In this document: positions 53,701-61,860 of the stretch, piece after piece
Numbering within the stretch: the first letter of the stretch is position 1
How the letters are laid out: every line of letters begins with the position of its first letter
Origin: an uncultured Bacteroidales bacterium
GTDB lineage: Bacteria > Bacteroidota > Bacteroidia > Bacteroidales > FEN-979
DNA: 64,000 bases
Direction of reading: 5' to 3'
Assembly: GCA_903845055.1 (NCBI GenBank)
Contig: CAIMWF010000103.1
Coordinates: 1-64,000 of the forward strand
The notes under the pieces: model-generated
What the model was told of the DNA's origin: nothing
Seen by the model: the letters and a program-made list of their open reading frames with translations, nothing else
Databases searched by the model: none
Translations under genes and position numbers: made by a program

Positions 53701-53859
53701 GATGCGGTCCTTCATCTCGTTTGCCGCTTTGTTGGTAAAGGTGATGGCCAGGATGTGACGAAAATCACCCGGCTCAAGCAGGATCAGCTTCAGGTATTCT
53801 TTTACGAGTGTGAAGGTCTTTCCTGATCCGGCCGAAGAGCGATAAACGGTAAATGACAT
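50764..53859 (-). CDS. addA: AddA-like UvrD helicase/exonuclease
   Basis: A 1031-residue ATP-dependent helicase-nuclease. Helicase motifs: YRSSAGSGKTFTL (Walker A, 8-15), the DEFQDTS motif in LFIDEFQDTS (motif II), GDGKQAIYRWRGGD (motif III) and VMTIHKAKGLQFPLV. The C-terminal RecB-type nuclease carries PDRVIFDGDLVTIVDYKSG. It starts a minus-strand gene group with AmgK-RapZ, MurU and AddB; a 59-base gap separates it from the kinase gene. AddA/AddB repair double-strand breaks in place of RecBCD. Confidence 0.92.
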   Translation of the reverse strand: MSFTVYRSSAGSGKTFTLVKEYLKLILLEPGDFRHILAITFTNKAANEMKDRILKSLEELAKGNLSADRGVTGTLLPMLAAETGMAETEIKLSAGRALEMILHNYADFAIGTIDSFSHKLIRTFAHDFGLPVNFNVELDNDELLSTAVDLLLDRVGDDLELTGLLVNFLETRMDEDKGWNIDTILSGFAKILLDEEGQRNIPTIRHITIENFRKISAGLYATIGQFEKGIRELGQEATASIQRSAIPPNAFYRGDKGIGKYFHNLAAGRMDKLEPNAYVVTTIEEDKWFSAKATPEAKACIDAIKPILLDTFEKVRNACDSGMSGYMLRKLLAKTIYPLAVLNEIGQVLDNFKRQNNLVHISEFNARIAGIVLNEPVPFIYERLGEKYRHLFIDEFQDTSALQWMNYIPLVENALAGGYFNLVVGDGKQAIYRWRGGDVEQFTTLPEVPGSSGNPVLKQREESLQRHFNGVNLDRNYRSRAEIVDFNNRFFRIIAGKVLNDGKERIYDGLEQIYDPEKRGGFISLEYFGKEDAGTDGEDATLKRLFEITGEAVKDGYRLNDMAILCRSNRNASRIARFLLENGIGVLSAESLLVTNSTKVRFIIACMKYLFEPKNDIVIAEIEQFLKDYPVHNFHKELDQEEFSPLPVYDLCEALVRRFELNTGPDAYLQFFLDAVLKYAVKISAGTEGFLEWWEKNREKVSIIVPEGIDAVRVMTIHKAKGLQFPLVILPYALDTRKNTRTYLWVDLEKSVVPGLDTAILRTDKEMEATVYKDMFTDEQQKSMLDLVNLLYVAMTRPEERLYILSKSPSAEKEVPDSWPAFFDYFLKTENLWEEGRNCYRFGLQMEHVPKTDQAKLDVVELNCLVNSDWRKKIRIKLRAPLAWDPEEPATRHQWGNRIHTVLSWVRNASDIEPAVGRACRTGLIANADREHVEQILRSVVGDARLERYFSEQVTVKTEAEILLHEGAFYRPDRVIFDGDLVTIVDYKSGAPRPEHADQLTRYAGYIGEMGYANIRKILVYLDPEIKVAEV

Positions 53860-53919
53860 CAGTAACAGGCTATGAAAATATGAATGATCAAAAATGCTGA
53901 ATCCGGGATGATGGCCCCC

Positions 53920-53940
53920 GTAATTTATAATTTTTAATTG
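53920..53940. repeat. TAATTTTTAATT-type AT repeat
   Basis: TAATTTATAATTTTTAATT lies 3' of the T9SS gene in the gap to AddA. It is the same AT motif as at 6413-6440 and 60849-60871. Confidence 0.6.
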
Positions 53941-53942
53941 CT

Positions 53943-55253
53943 TCAGTCAGCAACCACCACCTTCAAAACCACCACCTTGTCTCCTGTCGTAATCCTCAGC
54001 CCGTAAAGCCCGCCGGGAAGTCCGCTAAGTGATGTGTTGATTTCACCATTCACGGGGTGTTCTATCGATTCTCTGACCATTTTCCCCTGCGGGGAATATA
54101 GGTGCAGCACCGCTTTACGCGCCGGACCCGACAACCGGATCCTGACCGGGCCGCTGGTTGGATTCGGACTTACGGCAGGAGGAACAGCATCTAATTCACC
54201 CACCCCGGGCGGATAGCGTATGGAAACGACTTTCTGCGCCGAAGCAAAATTCTGAAGGGCGTCGACCACCACCGCGGTAAAAGTCTGTGCTTTCTGAATA
54301 TTGACGGTGATCGTTTTACCGGTATCCAGCGTGTTCCAGACGATCTGGAAAGGAGGTGTCCCCCCTGTTACCCTGGCGGTTAGGGTGATGGTTGAACCCA
54401 GGAATACCGAAGTGTCGGCCCCAAGTGAAACGCCGAAAGGCAAGGCCGACATCCTCACGTGGTCGCGGTATATGGCCGAAACCAGTGTTCCCTCCTCGTC
54501 AACCTCAAGGAGGGGGATGCCTTTCCCTTTGCCAAGCCATTTGTACTGGATGATGTTACGGTTGAAAGGAAACCCGGTCGACAGGGAATCGATGTAGATG
54601 CTGTCGTGTTCCAGCAGGGTCGATTTCACACGCAGGGTGGCGAAGGTGCCATAAGGGGTGGTAAGCGATCCCCACCCGTCGACGACATTGGTCCGGTAGC
54701 GATGGGTGCTGAAATAGGCCAGGTTGGGAATATCCAGTGAAAAAGAGGCCGTTGATGACCAGGTAAGGTTTGGTTGCATCGGGAACTGGTAATACTTGTC
54801 GGGGTTGTCGTATTTGGCCGGCAGGGGCAGTCCCTGGACCATGAAGGCCGAGCCGAGTTCACCGAAGGAGGCGGCGCTGTTCTTGTAAAAGGTGAATCCC
54901 TGTGAAACCGGGATGCCGGGAATCGGGCTCCCGCTGCGGGGGGCAGCCAGGTTAGCCCCTCCCAGCAGGACGAAGATGAGCTGATAGGCCGACGGGGTGG
55001 ATGCAACGGTCTGGAAGGTATCCACCTGCTGGCTCAATGCCTGCAAAGCGGAAAAATTCCAGGAGGTATCCATGGCGGCATGTGCATAGCCGGCCGGGAC
55101 CACGTTCGTCGAACTGACCCGGAGGGTGTCGCCGGGAACGGGCATGTCCGACTGGCTGATTACAACCTGTGCCAGGAGGCCATGGCAGGTCAGTGCCATT
55201 ATTAGAATCAGGATCAGGGAAGGCCTCATATATCTGGGGTAAAAAAGATTCAT
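53943..55253 (-). CDS. Secreted protein with T9SS type A sorting domain
   Basis: A 436-residue secreted protein. Signal peptide (MRPSLILILIMALTCHGLLAQ from a possible second start at 55229), a domain of unknown function (about 30-270, with a repeated F-x-L-x-I-P-N-L pattern), an immunoglobulin- or PKD-like segment (about 280-350: SVFLGSTITLTARVTGGTPP) and a C-terminal type IX sorting domain (VSPNPTSGPVRI, LYSPQGKMVRE, LSGLPGGLYGLRI). The cargo would be exported across the outer membrane and attached to the surface. It is 9 bases behind TamB, so both may be one transcript; the passenger's activity is unknown. Confidence 0.85.
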   Translation of the reverse strand: MNLFYPRYMRPSLILILIMALTCHGLLAQVVISQSDMPVPGDTLRVSSTNVVPAGYAHAAMDTSWNFSALQALSQQVDTFQTVASTPSAYQLIFVLLGGANLAAPRSGSPIPGIPVSQGFTFYKNSAASFGELGSAFMVQGLPLPAKYDNPDKYYQFPMQPNLTWSSTASFSLDIPNLAYFSTHRYRTNVVDGWGSLTTPYGTFATLRVKSTLLEHDSIYIDSLSTGFPFNRNIIQYKWLGKGKGIPLLEVDEEGTLVSAIYRDHVRMSALPFGVSLGADTSVFLGSTITLTARVTGGTPPFQIVWNTLDTGKTITVNIQKAQTFTAVVVDALQNFASAQKVVSIRYPPGVGELDAVPPAVSPNPTSGPVRIRLSGPARKAVLHLYSPQGKMVRESIEHPVNGEINTSLSGLPGGLYGLRITTGDKVVVLKVVVAD

Positions 55254-55262
55254 AACTGGAAA

Positions 55263-58200
55263 TTATTTGCTTTTTTGTTTTGCCGGATTGAAAAACAATT
55301 CACCGAATGTGGAAAAGTCTCGCTGGTATTTTATACCGACACCCTGGGTGTAGGGGGCATTGTTGTTCAGGATGTTGAGGGTGTTGGTGCGGTTAAAGGC
55401 ACGAACCCGCCAGCGCCTGTTTTTGGTCAGTACATATTCTATGTTGATGTCACCCACGATCGTATTTGACTGCTGTGCCGCGCTCTTGTTGGTGTAGGAG
55501 TTCATCCCGAAGGTGCCGTCGATCAGCAGCCGGTCGTCAAAGAGCTGCGTGGAAATACCCACGTCGAACTCCTGCTGCGTGGTGCTTGTGCCCGGTTTGT
55601 AGTTCATGTTCACATTGACATTCGGTGATATCTGCGACATAAGGCTGTTGATCTGGTTTGTGACCAGTGACATGGCCGTTCCGCTGACGTCGACGGTCGT
55701 TCCCGAATTGGTGATCACGGGCTTGAACTGGTTCATGACCAGAAGGTAGATGGTCTGGTCGGCCATGACGGCGGCATTGTTGGTGTCGATCACCGAGAAA
55801 ACCTGCGATTTGATGCTCTCCTCCACATTCGGCATGCTGATAGCAAAAGAGATGTCGGGATTCATCAGCTTCCCGTTCAGCCTGATAATGCACTCAACAG
55901 GCACCCGCAATCCCTCCTGGTCTGAGCCGGGCTGAACGACCCCTTTCAACGGGGCCTTTGTCTTGTAAACAGCACTGATGGAGATGTTTGCGTCGGCCGG
56001 GTCGCCAGTCCAGCTGATGGTTCCGCCCTCCCGGATGGACATCGGGAGACGGAGGTAGTTTTTCAGCTGGAACAAAAAGAAACCCTTTGAAACCGTATAG
56101 GTTCCCGAAAGCGTAAAGGGAGTGGTGGGCGTCATGCTCATCAGGAGGTTTCCGCTGCCCGACCCCTTCAGGTTTCCAAGCTGGTTCGGGAAGAAAACTT
56201 CAACTTCGGCATCCTGGTTCACCCGCAACCCGATATCCAGGGAGAGGCCGTTGGTGTTGATCCGGGGTTTTTCCTCCGCCATTTTCAGACTGTCGGCATT
56301 CGGACTGACAAAGATGATGTAATCGGCCTGTCCTACCGAGCGGGTGAGGTCGATGGGAATCACCACATGTGTTTTCCCTCCGTTTATGGCCTTTACGGTG
56401 ATGCTGATATTCTCGGGCGGTCCGGTAATGCTGGCAGTGCCCGTTGCGCGGGCATTGCCGTAGAAAATATTGTTCTGGGCCCTGGTGTTGCTGAAGGCCG
56501 CAAAATCATCCATCTCGGCATGCAGGTCTAGCCACAGGTTGCTGAAGTTGTGATGCGTGATCCTCCCGTTCAGGGTTGCCTTGTGCCCCAGCGAATCATA
56601 AATGGTGATATTGTTGAAGAGAAAAGCATTCGTATCGATCGTAACCACATCGGCAAAAGAATAGGGCACATTGAGGTAGTTGACCTTGAATTCGGTGCGG
56701 GTCAGTTTCAGCTGACCCGAAATGCCCGGTTTTGCCGGGGTACCCTTTATTTTGACATGACCGGAGGCGAACCCGTTCACCCCCGACATGAAACTGGCGA
56801 CAAACGGACCGACCATCTTCAGATTCAGGTTCTTCAGCTCCAGGTCGAAATCGAAATGGGGATTCTTCTTTTCAAGGTAATAACTCCCGGAGAGCGAGAA
56901 TGGGATGTTCGTGCCGACGTTCCCGGTGTAGAGGATTTCTGCCAGCAGATCAAACCGTGAAGTCTCCTGGTCAAATTTCACCCTGAAGGTTGCATCGCCC
57001 AGCAACTCCTTGTTGAACTTGAATTTGCCCACCCTCAGGTCGGCAAGCAGTGCGATGTTTTTATAGGGGTTTGCAATCTTGAAGTTACCACTCAGTATCC
57101 CGTCAAAATCAATCGCCGTGCTCCCGAGAAGCTGGTCAAGTTTCGAAATATCCACCTTGTTGAAGCCTATGTTCAGGGTGTCTGACCGGTCAGCCGAAAG
57201 CGTACCGCCAACTTTGATGAATTGTTCTCCCGATGTCAGGATAAGTTTCGATATCCTGACCGAAGAGCTGTCGATCATGACCATGTTTTCGGGATCGACG
57301 GTCCAGTACTGGTCGTTCACAAAGAGATTCAGCTTTTGCAATTTCGCCTTGATGACCGGGCTGTCGCGGAAACTTACAAAACCGTCCAGTTCACTGGGAT
57401 GTGCATTCCCGTACCAGCTGAGCTGGTAAAGGATGCTGTCGCGCCTTACGTCGGACTTCAGCAGGAAATCGTCGAATTTAACCTCCAGCGAGTCTTTTTG
57501 GTTTCCTTTTTTCAGGTAGAGACGGGAAGCCCCGGATTTAACAGAGAGGTTGTCGATGCTGGTTTCAGCATTCAGGTACCAGTCGTCGAATTCCAGGTTG
57601 TTCAAATAAAGAGCGGGCGATTTGCCCTTCATGACCAGCGACCCCCGCTCTTCGTTGTAACTGCCTTTAAAGGTGCTTGAGGGTGAAATCCGCAGGAATG
57701 GCAGGAATACGTTGGTCACCTCATCCGATTCCTTGAATTTAACCACGTAGTTCATCACCTGGTTCGCATGCCCCTGTGGGTTGTGGGTCACCGATTCGTG
57801 CATGTTGAATGACGCCAGGTAATTCTGGATGAAGGTCGTGAGGGATGGAATCAGCTCCCTGAATGAAAAATCACCGGTAACATCGGCATCCACATAATCG
57901 CTCTGGAGATGGTAGCTTTTCCCGGAGGCGGTATCCTGTCGTGTCAGCAGGGCGAAATGGTCCATCGTGATGTGTTTGAACCCCTCCAGGTAGTCCGCGC
58001 TGTCGATGGTGATCGAGCCGTCAATATTGTCGAGGTTTGTTCCCTTAAAACCTACGCTGACATTGGCGGACAGGACTTCAACCGAATCGCGTTTCAGCAG
58101 TTTCAGTTTGAACAGGTCGGCAAGATAGATCCGGGCGGTGAAATTAAAGGCGGGCAGGGTGTCTGAAATGTCGACCATCCCGTCAAAGTCAAGTTTCAGG

Positions 58201-59690
58201 TTTTGATCGCCGGCACTGAATTTCCCGCGGAAGGTTTCATTGGCAAACAATCCCGAAACCCCGAGGTTTTTGTAATTATACCCGTTTACAAATACCGAGT
58301 CGATGTGCAGGTTCATCGACAGGTCGGCTTTTGCAAGGCTCAGCCCCCTGCCGGTAACGTCGCCCCGCATGGAAACAACCCCCAGGTCCTTCGGATCTCC
58401 GACCAGTTTCCCGATATCGAACGACTCAACGTCGAGCTGGCCTTTGTAACCGAGCAGCGAGCTTCCTTTCTGCTTTGTCAGGGTAAGGTCGGTGGCGATA
58501 TTCCCCAGGTTGGTGTTCACCCTGGCGTTTGCAACGAAATCGTTGTAGAAGCCGGTAAAAGTACCTTTCAACCCCACCACCCCGATGTTTGCAAGCACGC
58601 CCGGCAGCTCGATCTTATTCATTTCGCCCGGGATCCGCAACCCTTCAATATCTTCCTTGTTGGTGTTCATCTCCTTGATGTTCATGTCAATGAAGGTCTC
58701 TTCGACATCAGGCAGCCCGCTGGCACTGATATTTCCATAGAAAAAGGTGTTTTTTCCGAAGGCGAACCGCAGGTCGCGGATCTTAAAATTGTTCACCGTT
58801 CCCCGGATATTGGCCGACAGCCTGACACGGTCCTTCATCACGGCGATTTCCGGGGCAAAATACCCGATGTCCTCAATGTCGAGGTAAGAGGGTTCAATCG
58901 TTGCCTGGATGTTGACCTTGTTCAGGAAGTCGTTGTAGGCCCCCCAGTGATCGTAGAGGAAATCGAATCGGAGCGACAGGTCCGAATTGTCGGTGATGAT
59001 CTTGAGATGGTGGGCCTTGAGAAACCCCGGTCCCACCTGGAATTCCCCGCTCAGGTCGTGAAGCACCAGCCCGCAGCGTTCCTTTGCGGCGAGATGCTTA
59101 ATGTTGGCATGAATGGTATCGCCAACAAAGGTGAAATCGGTAATGTCGAGGTTGATGCCGGATACATCCAGGTTGGTGTAGTCCATGCCCTTCGGTGCAA
59201 GCGGGGCATTTTTATTCTGGAGGTGGAAATGGGTGTCGGCCAGGTGCACTGCCGATACGGAAATGTCCCAGGGTGCCGATGGCGTGGTGTCCTTTTTTGT
59301 CTGCGGGCTGGTAGATGCGAAATGGCTGAGGATGTACTGCAGGTTCAGCGTCGAGTCGCCCTTTTGGATGAGCAACTGCACGTTCCCTTTATCGATATAA
59401 ACGCGGTTGATGTTGATCCTGTGTTTCCTGAACCGGATGAAGCCCGGCCTGAGCCCCAGTTCATGGGCTGAAAAGAGAACCTCCCGGTGCCGGTCGAGGA
59501 TGGAAATGTCCTCGATGATGAGCCCGTTCTTAAATGAAAGGTTAAACCCCCTGATGCGGCATTCGGTCTTCAGTTCCCCCGAAAGGTAGCTGGCGGCTGC
59601 CCTTGCCAGCATCGTCTGCATGGCATCGCTCCTGAGCACCAGGTAAATGGTGAATATCAGCGAGAAAATCGCCGTCAGCGCGTAAAGCAA
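55263..59690 (-). CDS. tamB: Translocation and assembly module protein TamB (DUF490)
   Basis: A 1475-residue (from TTG 59690) inner-membrane-anchored periplasmic protein of the TamB/AsmA-like class, which transfers lipid or assembles outer-membrane proteins. One membrane helix follows the start (LLYALTAIFSLIFTIYLVL), then a long beta-helical groove of repeated amphipathic strands. The C-terminal DUF490 region includes FQLKNYLRLPMSIREG, GTISWTGDPADANISI and later VINDTN-type and TVDVSGTAMSL stretches. The frame is open to ATG 59837, which would overlap tsaD by 108 bases in antisense and skip its promoter; no ATG or GTG lies between. The TTG is chosen as the simplest start but ATT/ATA codons near 59711-59717 are also possible. 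Confidence 0.88.
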   Translation of the reverse strand: MLYALTAIFSLIFTIYLVLRSDAMQTMLARAAASYLSGELKTECRIRGFNLSFKNGLIIEDISILDRHREVLFSAHELGLRPGFIRFRKHRININRVYIDKGNVQLLIQKGDSTLNLQYILSHFASTSPQTKKDTTPSAPWDISVSAVHLADTHFHLQNKNAPLAPKGMDYTNLDVSGINLDITDFTFVGDTIHANIKHLAAKERCGLVLHDLSGEFQVGPGFLKAHHLKIITDNSDLSLRFDFLYDHWGAYNDFLNKVNIQATIEPSYLDIEDIGYFAPEIAVMKDRVRLSANIRGTVNNFKIRDLRFAFGKNTFFYGNISASGLPDVEETFIDMNIKEMNTNKEDIEGLRIPGEMNKIELPGVLANIGVVGLKGTFTGFYNDFVANARVNTNLGNIATDLTLTKQKGSSLLGYKGQLDVESFDIGKLVGDPKDLGVVSMRGDVTGRGLSLAKADLSMNLHIDSVFVNGYNYKNLGVSGLFANETFRGKFSAGDQNLKLDFDGMVDISDTLPAFNFTARIYLADLFKLKLLKRDSVEVLSANVSVGFKGTNLDNIDGSITIDSADYLEGFKHITMDHFALLTRQDTASGKSYHLQSDYVDADVTGDFSFRELIPSLTTFIQNYLASFNMHESVTHNPQGHANQVMNYVVKFKESDEVTNVFLPFLRISPSSTFKGSYNEERGSLVMKGKSPALYLNNLEFDDWYLNAETSIDNLSVKSGASRLYLKKGNQKDSLEVKFDDFLLKSDVRRDSILYQLSWYGNAHPSELDGFVSFRDSPVIKAKLQKLNLFVNDQYWTVDPENMVMIDSSSVRISKLILTSGEQFIKVGGTLSADRSDTLNIGFNKVDISKLDQLLGSTAIDFDGILSGNFKIANPYKNIALLADLRVGKFKFNKELLGDATFRVKFDQETSRFDLLAEILYTGNVGTNIPFSLSGSYYLEKKNPHFDFDLELKNLNLKMVGPFVASFMSGVNGFASGHVKIKGTPAKPGISGQLKLTRTEFKVNYLNVPYSFADVVTIDTNAFLFNNITIYDSLGHKATLNGRITHHNFSNLWLDLHAEMDDFAAFSNTRAQNNIFYGNARATGTASITGPPENISITVKAINGGKTHVVIPIDLTRSVGQADYIIFVSPNADSLKMAEEKPRINTNGLSLDIGLRVNQDAEVEVFFPNQLGNLKGSGSGNLLMSMTPTTPFTLSGTYTVSKGFFLFQLKNYLRLPMSIREGGTISWTGDPADANISISAVYKTKAPLKGVVQPGSDQEGLRVPVECIIRLNGKLMNPDISFAISMPNVEESIKSQVFSVIDTNNAAVMADQTIYLLVMNQFKPVITNSGTTVDVSGTAMSLVTNQINSLMSQISPNVNVNMNYKPGTSTTQQEFDVGISTQLFDDRLLIDGTFGMNSYTNKSAAQQSNTIVGDINIEYVLTKNRRWRVRAFNRTNTLNILNNNAPYTQGVGIKYQRDFSTFGELFFNPAKQKSK

Positions 59691-59713
59691 TATTTTTGAA
59701 ACTGTTTTTATGA

Positions 59714-59721
59714 TAATTTTG
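59714..59721 (+). promoter_or_regulatory. Candidate -7 promoter box for tsaD, near-leaderless
   Basis: TAATTTTG ends 8 bases before the ATG at 59730. Transcription would start only a few bases ahead of the start codon. It lies over the disputed start of tamB on the other strand. Confidence 0.55.
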
Positions 59722-59729
59722 CGTCCGTT

Positions 59730-60770
59730 ATGAAAACATTTATCCTGGGTATTGAATCCTCCTGCGACGACACGTCGGCAGCCGTCATATGCAACGATAT
59801 GATCCTGTCGAATGTCACCGCCGGGCAGGACGTTCATAAAAATTTCGGGGGCGTTGTTCCTGAACTGGCCTCACGTGCCCATCAGCAAAACATCATCCCG
59901 GTTATAGAAACAGCCATCCAAAAGGCAAATATACGTAAAAATCAACTTTCAGCCGTTGCCTTTACACGCGGTCCGGGGTTGCTGGGGTCCCTGCTGGTAG
60001 GGACCTCTTTTGCAAAGGCATTTGCTCTCGGGCTGAACATCCCGCTCATCGAGGTCGATCACCTGCAAGCCCATATCCTGAGCCATTTTATCAGGAACTC
60101 AGAGTCGACAAACCCCGTTCCGCGGTTCCCGTTTATCTGCCTCACCGTTTCGGGCGGGCATACCCAGATCGTGCTGATCAGGGATTATTTCGATATGGAG
60201 GTGATCGGTCAGACCATCGATGACGCTGCCGGCGAGGCTTTCGACAAGTCGGCGAAGATCATGGGACTCCCTTACCCCGGCGGACCGCTGATCGACAAAC
60301 TGGCGGCAGGGGGCGATCCCCGGCGCTTTGCCTTTGCGCGGCCGAACATCCCGGGGCTCGATTTCAGCTTCAGCGGCCTGAAAACTTCATTTCTCTATTT
60401 CCTGCGCGATGAATTGAAACGTGATCCCGCCTTCATTGAAAACAACAAACCTGATCTTTGCGCCTCCATCCAGTCGACCATCATCGACATCCTCATGGCG
60501 AAACTGACCCTTGCCCTGGAGCAGACGCGGTTGCTCCACTCCCGTTCCCAGTTGCCGGATGTGGCCATTGCCGGCGGCGTATCCGCCAATTCGGGACTCA
60601 GACAGGCACTGGAGGATGCAAAGGTCCGCCTTGGCTGGAACATCTTCATCCCTCCCCTGCAGTATTCAACCGACAATGCCGCCATGATTGCCGTGGCCGG
60701 TTATTTTAAATTCCTGAAAAGCGAATTTGGGAGCCAGTCGTCGGTGCCTTATGCCAGAAATGTTTTATAA
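59730..60770 (+). CDS. tsaD: tRNA N6-adenosine threonylcarbamoyltransferase
   Basis: A 346-residue essential enzyme transferring threonylcarbamoyl to A37 of ANN-decoding tRNAs, working with TsaB, TsaE and TsaC (not in the window). The ASKHA fold starts with ILGIESSCDDTSAAV. The iron-binding histidines H111 and H115 are in VDHLQAHI, and GGHTQIVLI plus FSGLKTSFLYF complete the active site. Length is standard. The stop is followed by an AGGCAAT repeat. Confidence 0.96.
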   Translation: MKTFILGIESSCDDTSAAVICNDMILSNVTAGQDVHKNFGGVVPELASRAHQQNIIPVIETAIQKANIRKNQLSAVAFTRGPGLLGSLLVGTSFAKAFALGLNIPLIEVDHLQAHILSHFIRNSESTNPVPRFPFICLTVSGGHTQIVLIRDYFDMEVIGQTIDDAAGEAFDKSAKIMGLPYPGGPLIDKLAAGGDPRRFAFARPNIPGLDFSFSGLKTSFLYFLRDELKRDPAFIENNKPDLCASIQSTIIDILMAKLTLALEQTRLLHSRSQLPDVAIAGGVSANSGLRQALEDAKVRLGWNIFIPPLQYSTDNAAMIAVAGYFKFLKSEFGSQSSVPYARNVL

Positions 60771-60782
60771 GGGGGTTGGACC

Positions 60783-60816
60783 AGGCAATAGGCAATAGGC
60801 AGTAGGCAATAGCAGC
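60783..60816 (+). repeat. AGGCAAT tandem repeat after tsaD
   Basis: Four units of AGGCAAT/AGGCAGT followed by AGCAGCAG, starting 13 bases after the tsaD stop. A TAATTTTT motif follows at 60849-60871. Confidence 0.8.
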
Positions 60817-60848
60817 AGTCAAACTGCCAGCTCACTATCAACCAGTAA

Positions 60849-60871
60849 TTATTAATTTTTAATTTTTAATT
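60849..60871. repeat. TATTAATTTTTAATTTTTAATT-like AT motif
   Basis: AT-only repeat of TAATTTTT units between tsaD and the lipoprotein gene. It matches those at 6413-6440 and 53920-53940. Confidence 0.6.
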
Positions 60872-60905
60872 GGAAATAATCTCCGGCAATTTTTCCCAGT
60901 GGAGG

Positions 60906-61754
60906 TTATTTTGTCCCAAGTACCTGGAACCGTTCGTCATCTGCAGGCCAGAAACTGTTTTTGGCACGGTTGTAATGGTAATAATCCTCCATCTGAACAC
61001 CCTCGGGAAGATGTTTGGCAATGTACTGGTTCATGAAGAAATCGTAGAGGTATCCCGCATGTTTTTTTCCAAGATAGCTTGCCATTTCATAAATGTCCTT
61101 TACTGCAAGCGAATCGATCCGGTACTTGTATTTCACCCTGCCTGTAAAGGGATCGCTGTAAAAACGGCCTTCGAATGAATCGTAGATGGTTGACGTGGCG
61201 TAAAGCACCGTTTTCTTTGCATTTTCGGTATTGGCCTTGCTCAGGTCGAACCAGCAGCCGAAATCCACGGCGTTAACATTTGTTTTCTTGTAATAAATCG
61301 TATCCATGTACGATTCCTGGTCCTCCACGGGGTAAAAATACTCATCAAGCTGCATCTGCGATATATCGAGCACATACGACTGGGGTTTGCCGGTCATGAA
61401 TGAATCGATGGCATCATCCAGGTATACATTGAAGCCGAGGTTCCTCAGTTCCCCGATAAAATTGTTCATGTATGTTTCGAGCAGGAGGCTGTCGCTGAGA
61501 TATTGCATGAAGTGGCTCTCAGCCCAGAGCGCAGAATCCTGCTGTTCCTGCGAAAGTTCGCTTAAGTTTTTGACCGATTCGCCCTTATGGCTGAATTTAA
61601 ACACATTGTCGGGTGGCATCACCAGTAGGTTTAGCACATGCGGTGAATTGATGAAGGTATTGGCCACTTTCCGCTCGGGGGTGCACGAGGGCATGACGAG
61701 CAGCCCCGACGCCAGGAACAAGAGAATAAACACCGGGTAAAACCTTAATTTCAC
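60906..61754 (-). CDS. Conserved lipoprotein of unknown function
   Basis: A 282-residue lipoprotein with lipobox C24 (LLVMPSC). The mature part contains HVLNLLVMPPDNVFKFSHKG, a glutamate- and aromatic-rich middle, a strand-rich segment YVLDISQMQLDEYFYPVEDQ and DEYHYNRAKNSF-type sequence near the end. No domain is recognised, although such proteins recur in Bacteroidota genomes. A -7 box lies 42 bases upstream (61796-61803). Confidence 0.75.
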   Translation of the reverse strand: MKLRFYPVFILLFLASGLLVMPSCTPERKVANTFINSPHVLNLLVMPPDNVFKFSHKGESVKNLSELSQEQQDSALWAESHFMQYLSDSLLLETYMNNFIGELRNLGFNVYLDDAIDSFMTGKPQSYVLDISQMQLDEYFYPVEDQESYMDTIYYKKTNVNAVDFGCWFDLSKANTENAKKTVLYATSTIYDSFEGRFYSDPFTGRVKYKYRIDSLAVKDIYEMASYLGKKHAGYLYDFFMNQYIAKHLPEGVQMEDYYHYNRAKNSFWPADDERFQVLGTK

Positions 61755-61795
61755 AACGATTGCTTGATCAGGTAAAGGTGAAAACTATAAAAATG

Positions 61796-61803
61796 CAAAT
61801 TTA
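61796..61803 (-). promoter_or_regulatory. Candidate -7 promoter box for the 60906 lipoprotein
   Basis: TAAATTTG read on the minus strand, 42 bases before the ATG at 61754. Confidence 0.5.
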
Positions 61804-61860
61804 GTATTTCCCGGGGTATATTCCATCCTGAAGGTTCAGAAAGGGCGGCACCCGGGACTG

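Noticed and set aside
58203-59471. 422-residue open frame on the plus strand
   Set aside because: It runs antisense to TamB, whose repeats give GC-biased third positions that keep the opposite frame open; no domain or start signal.
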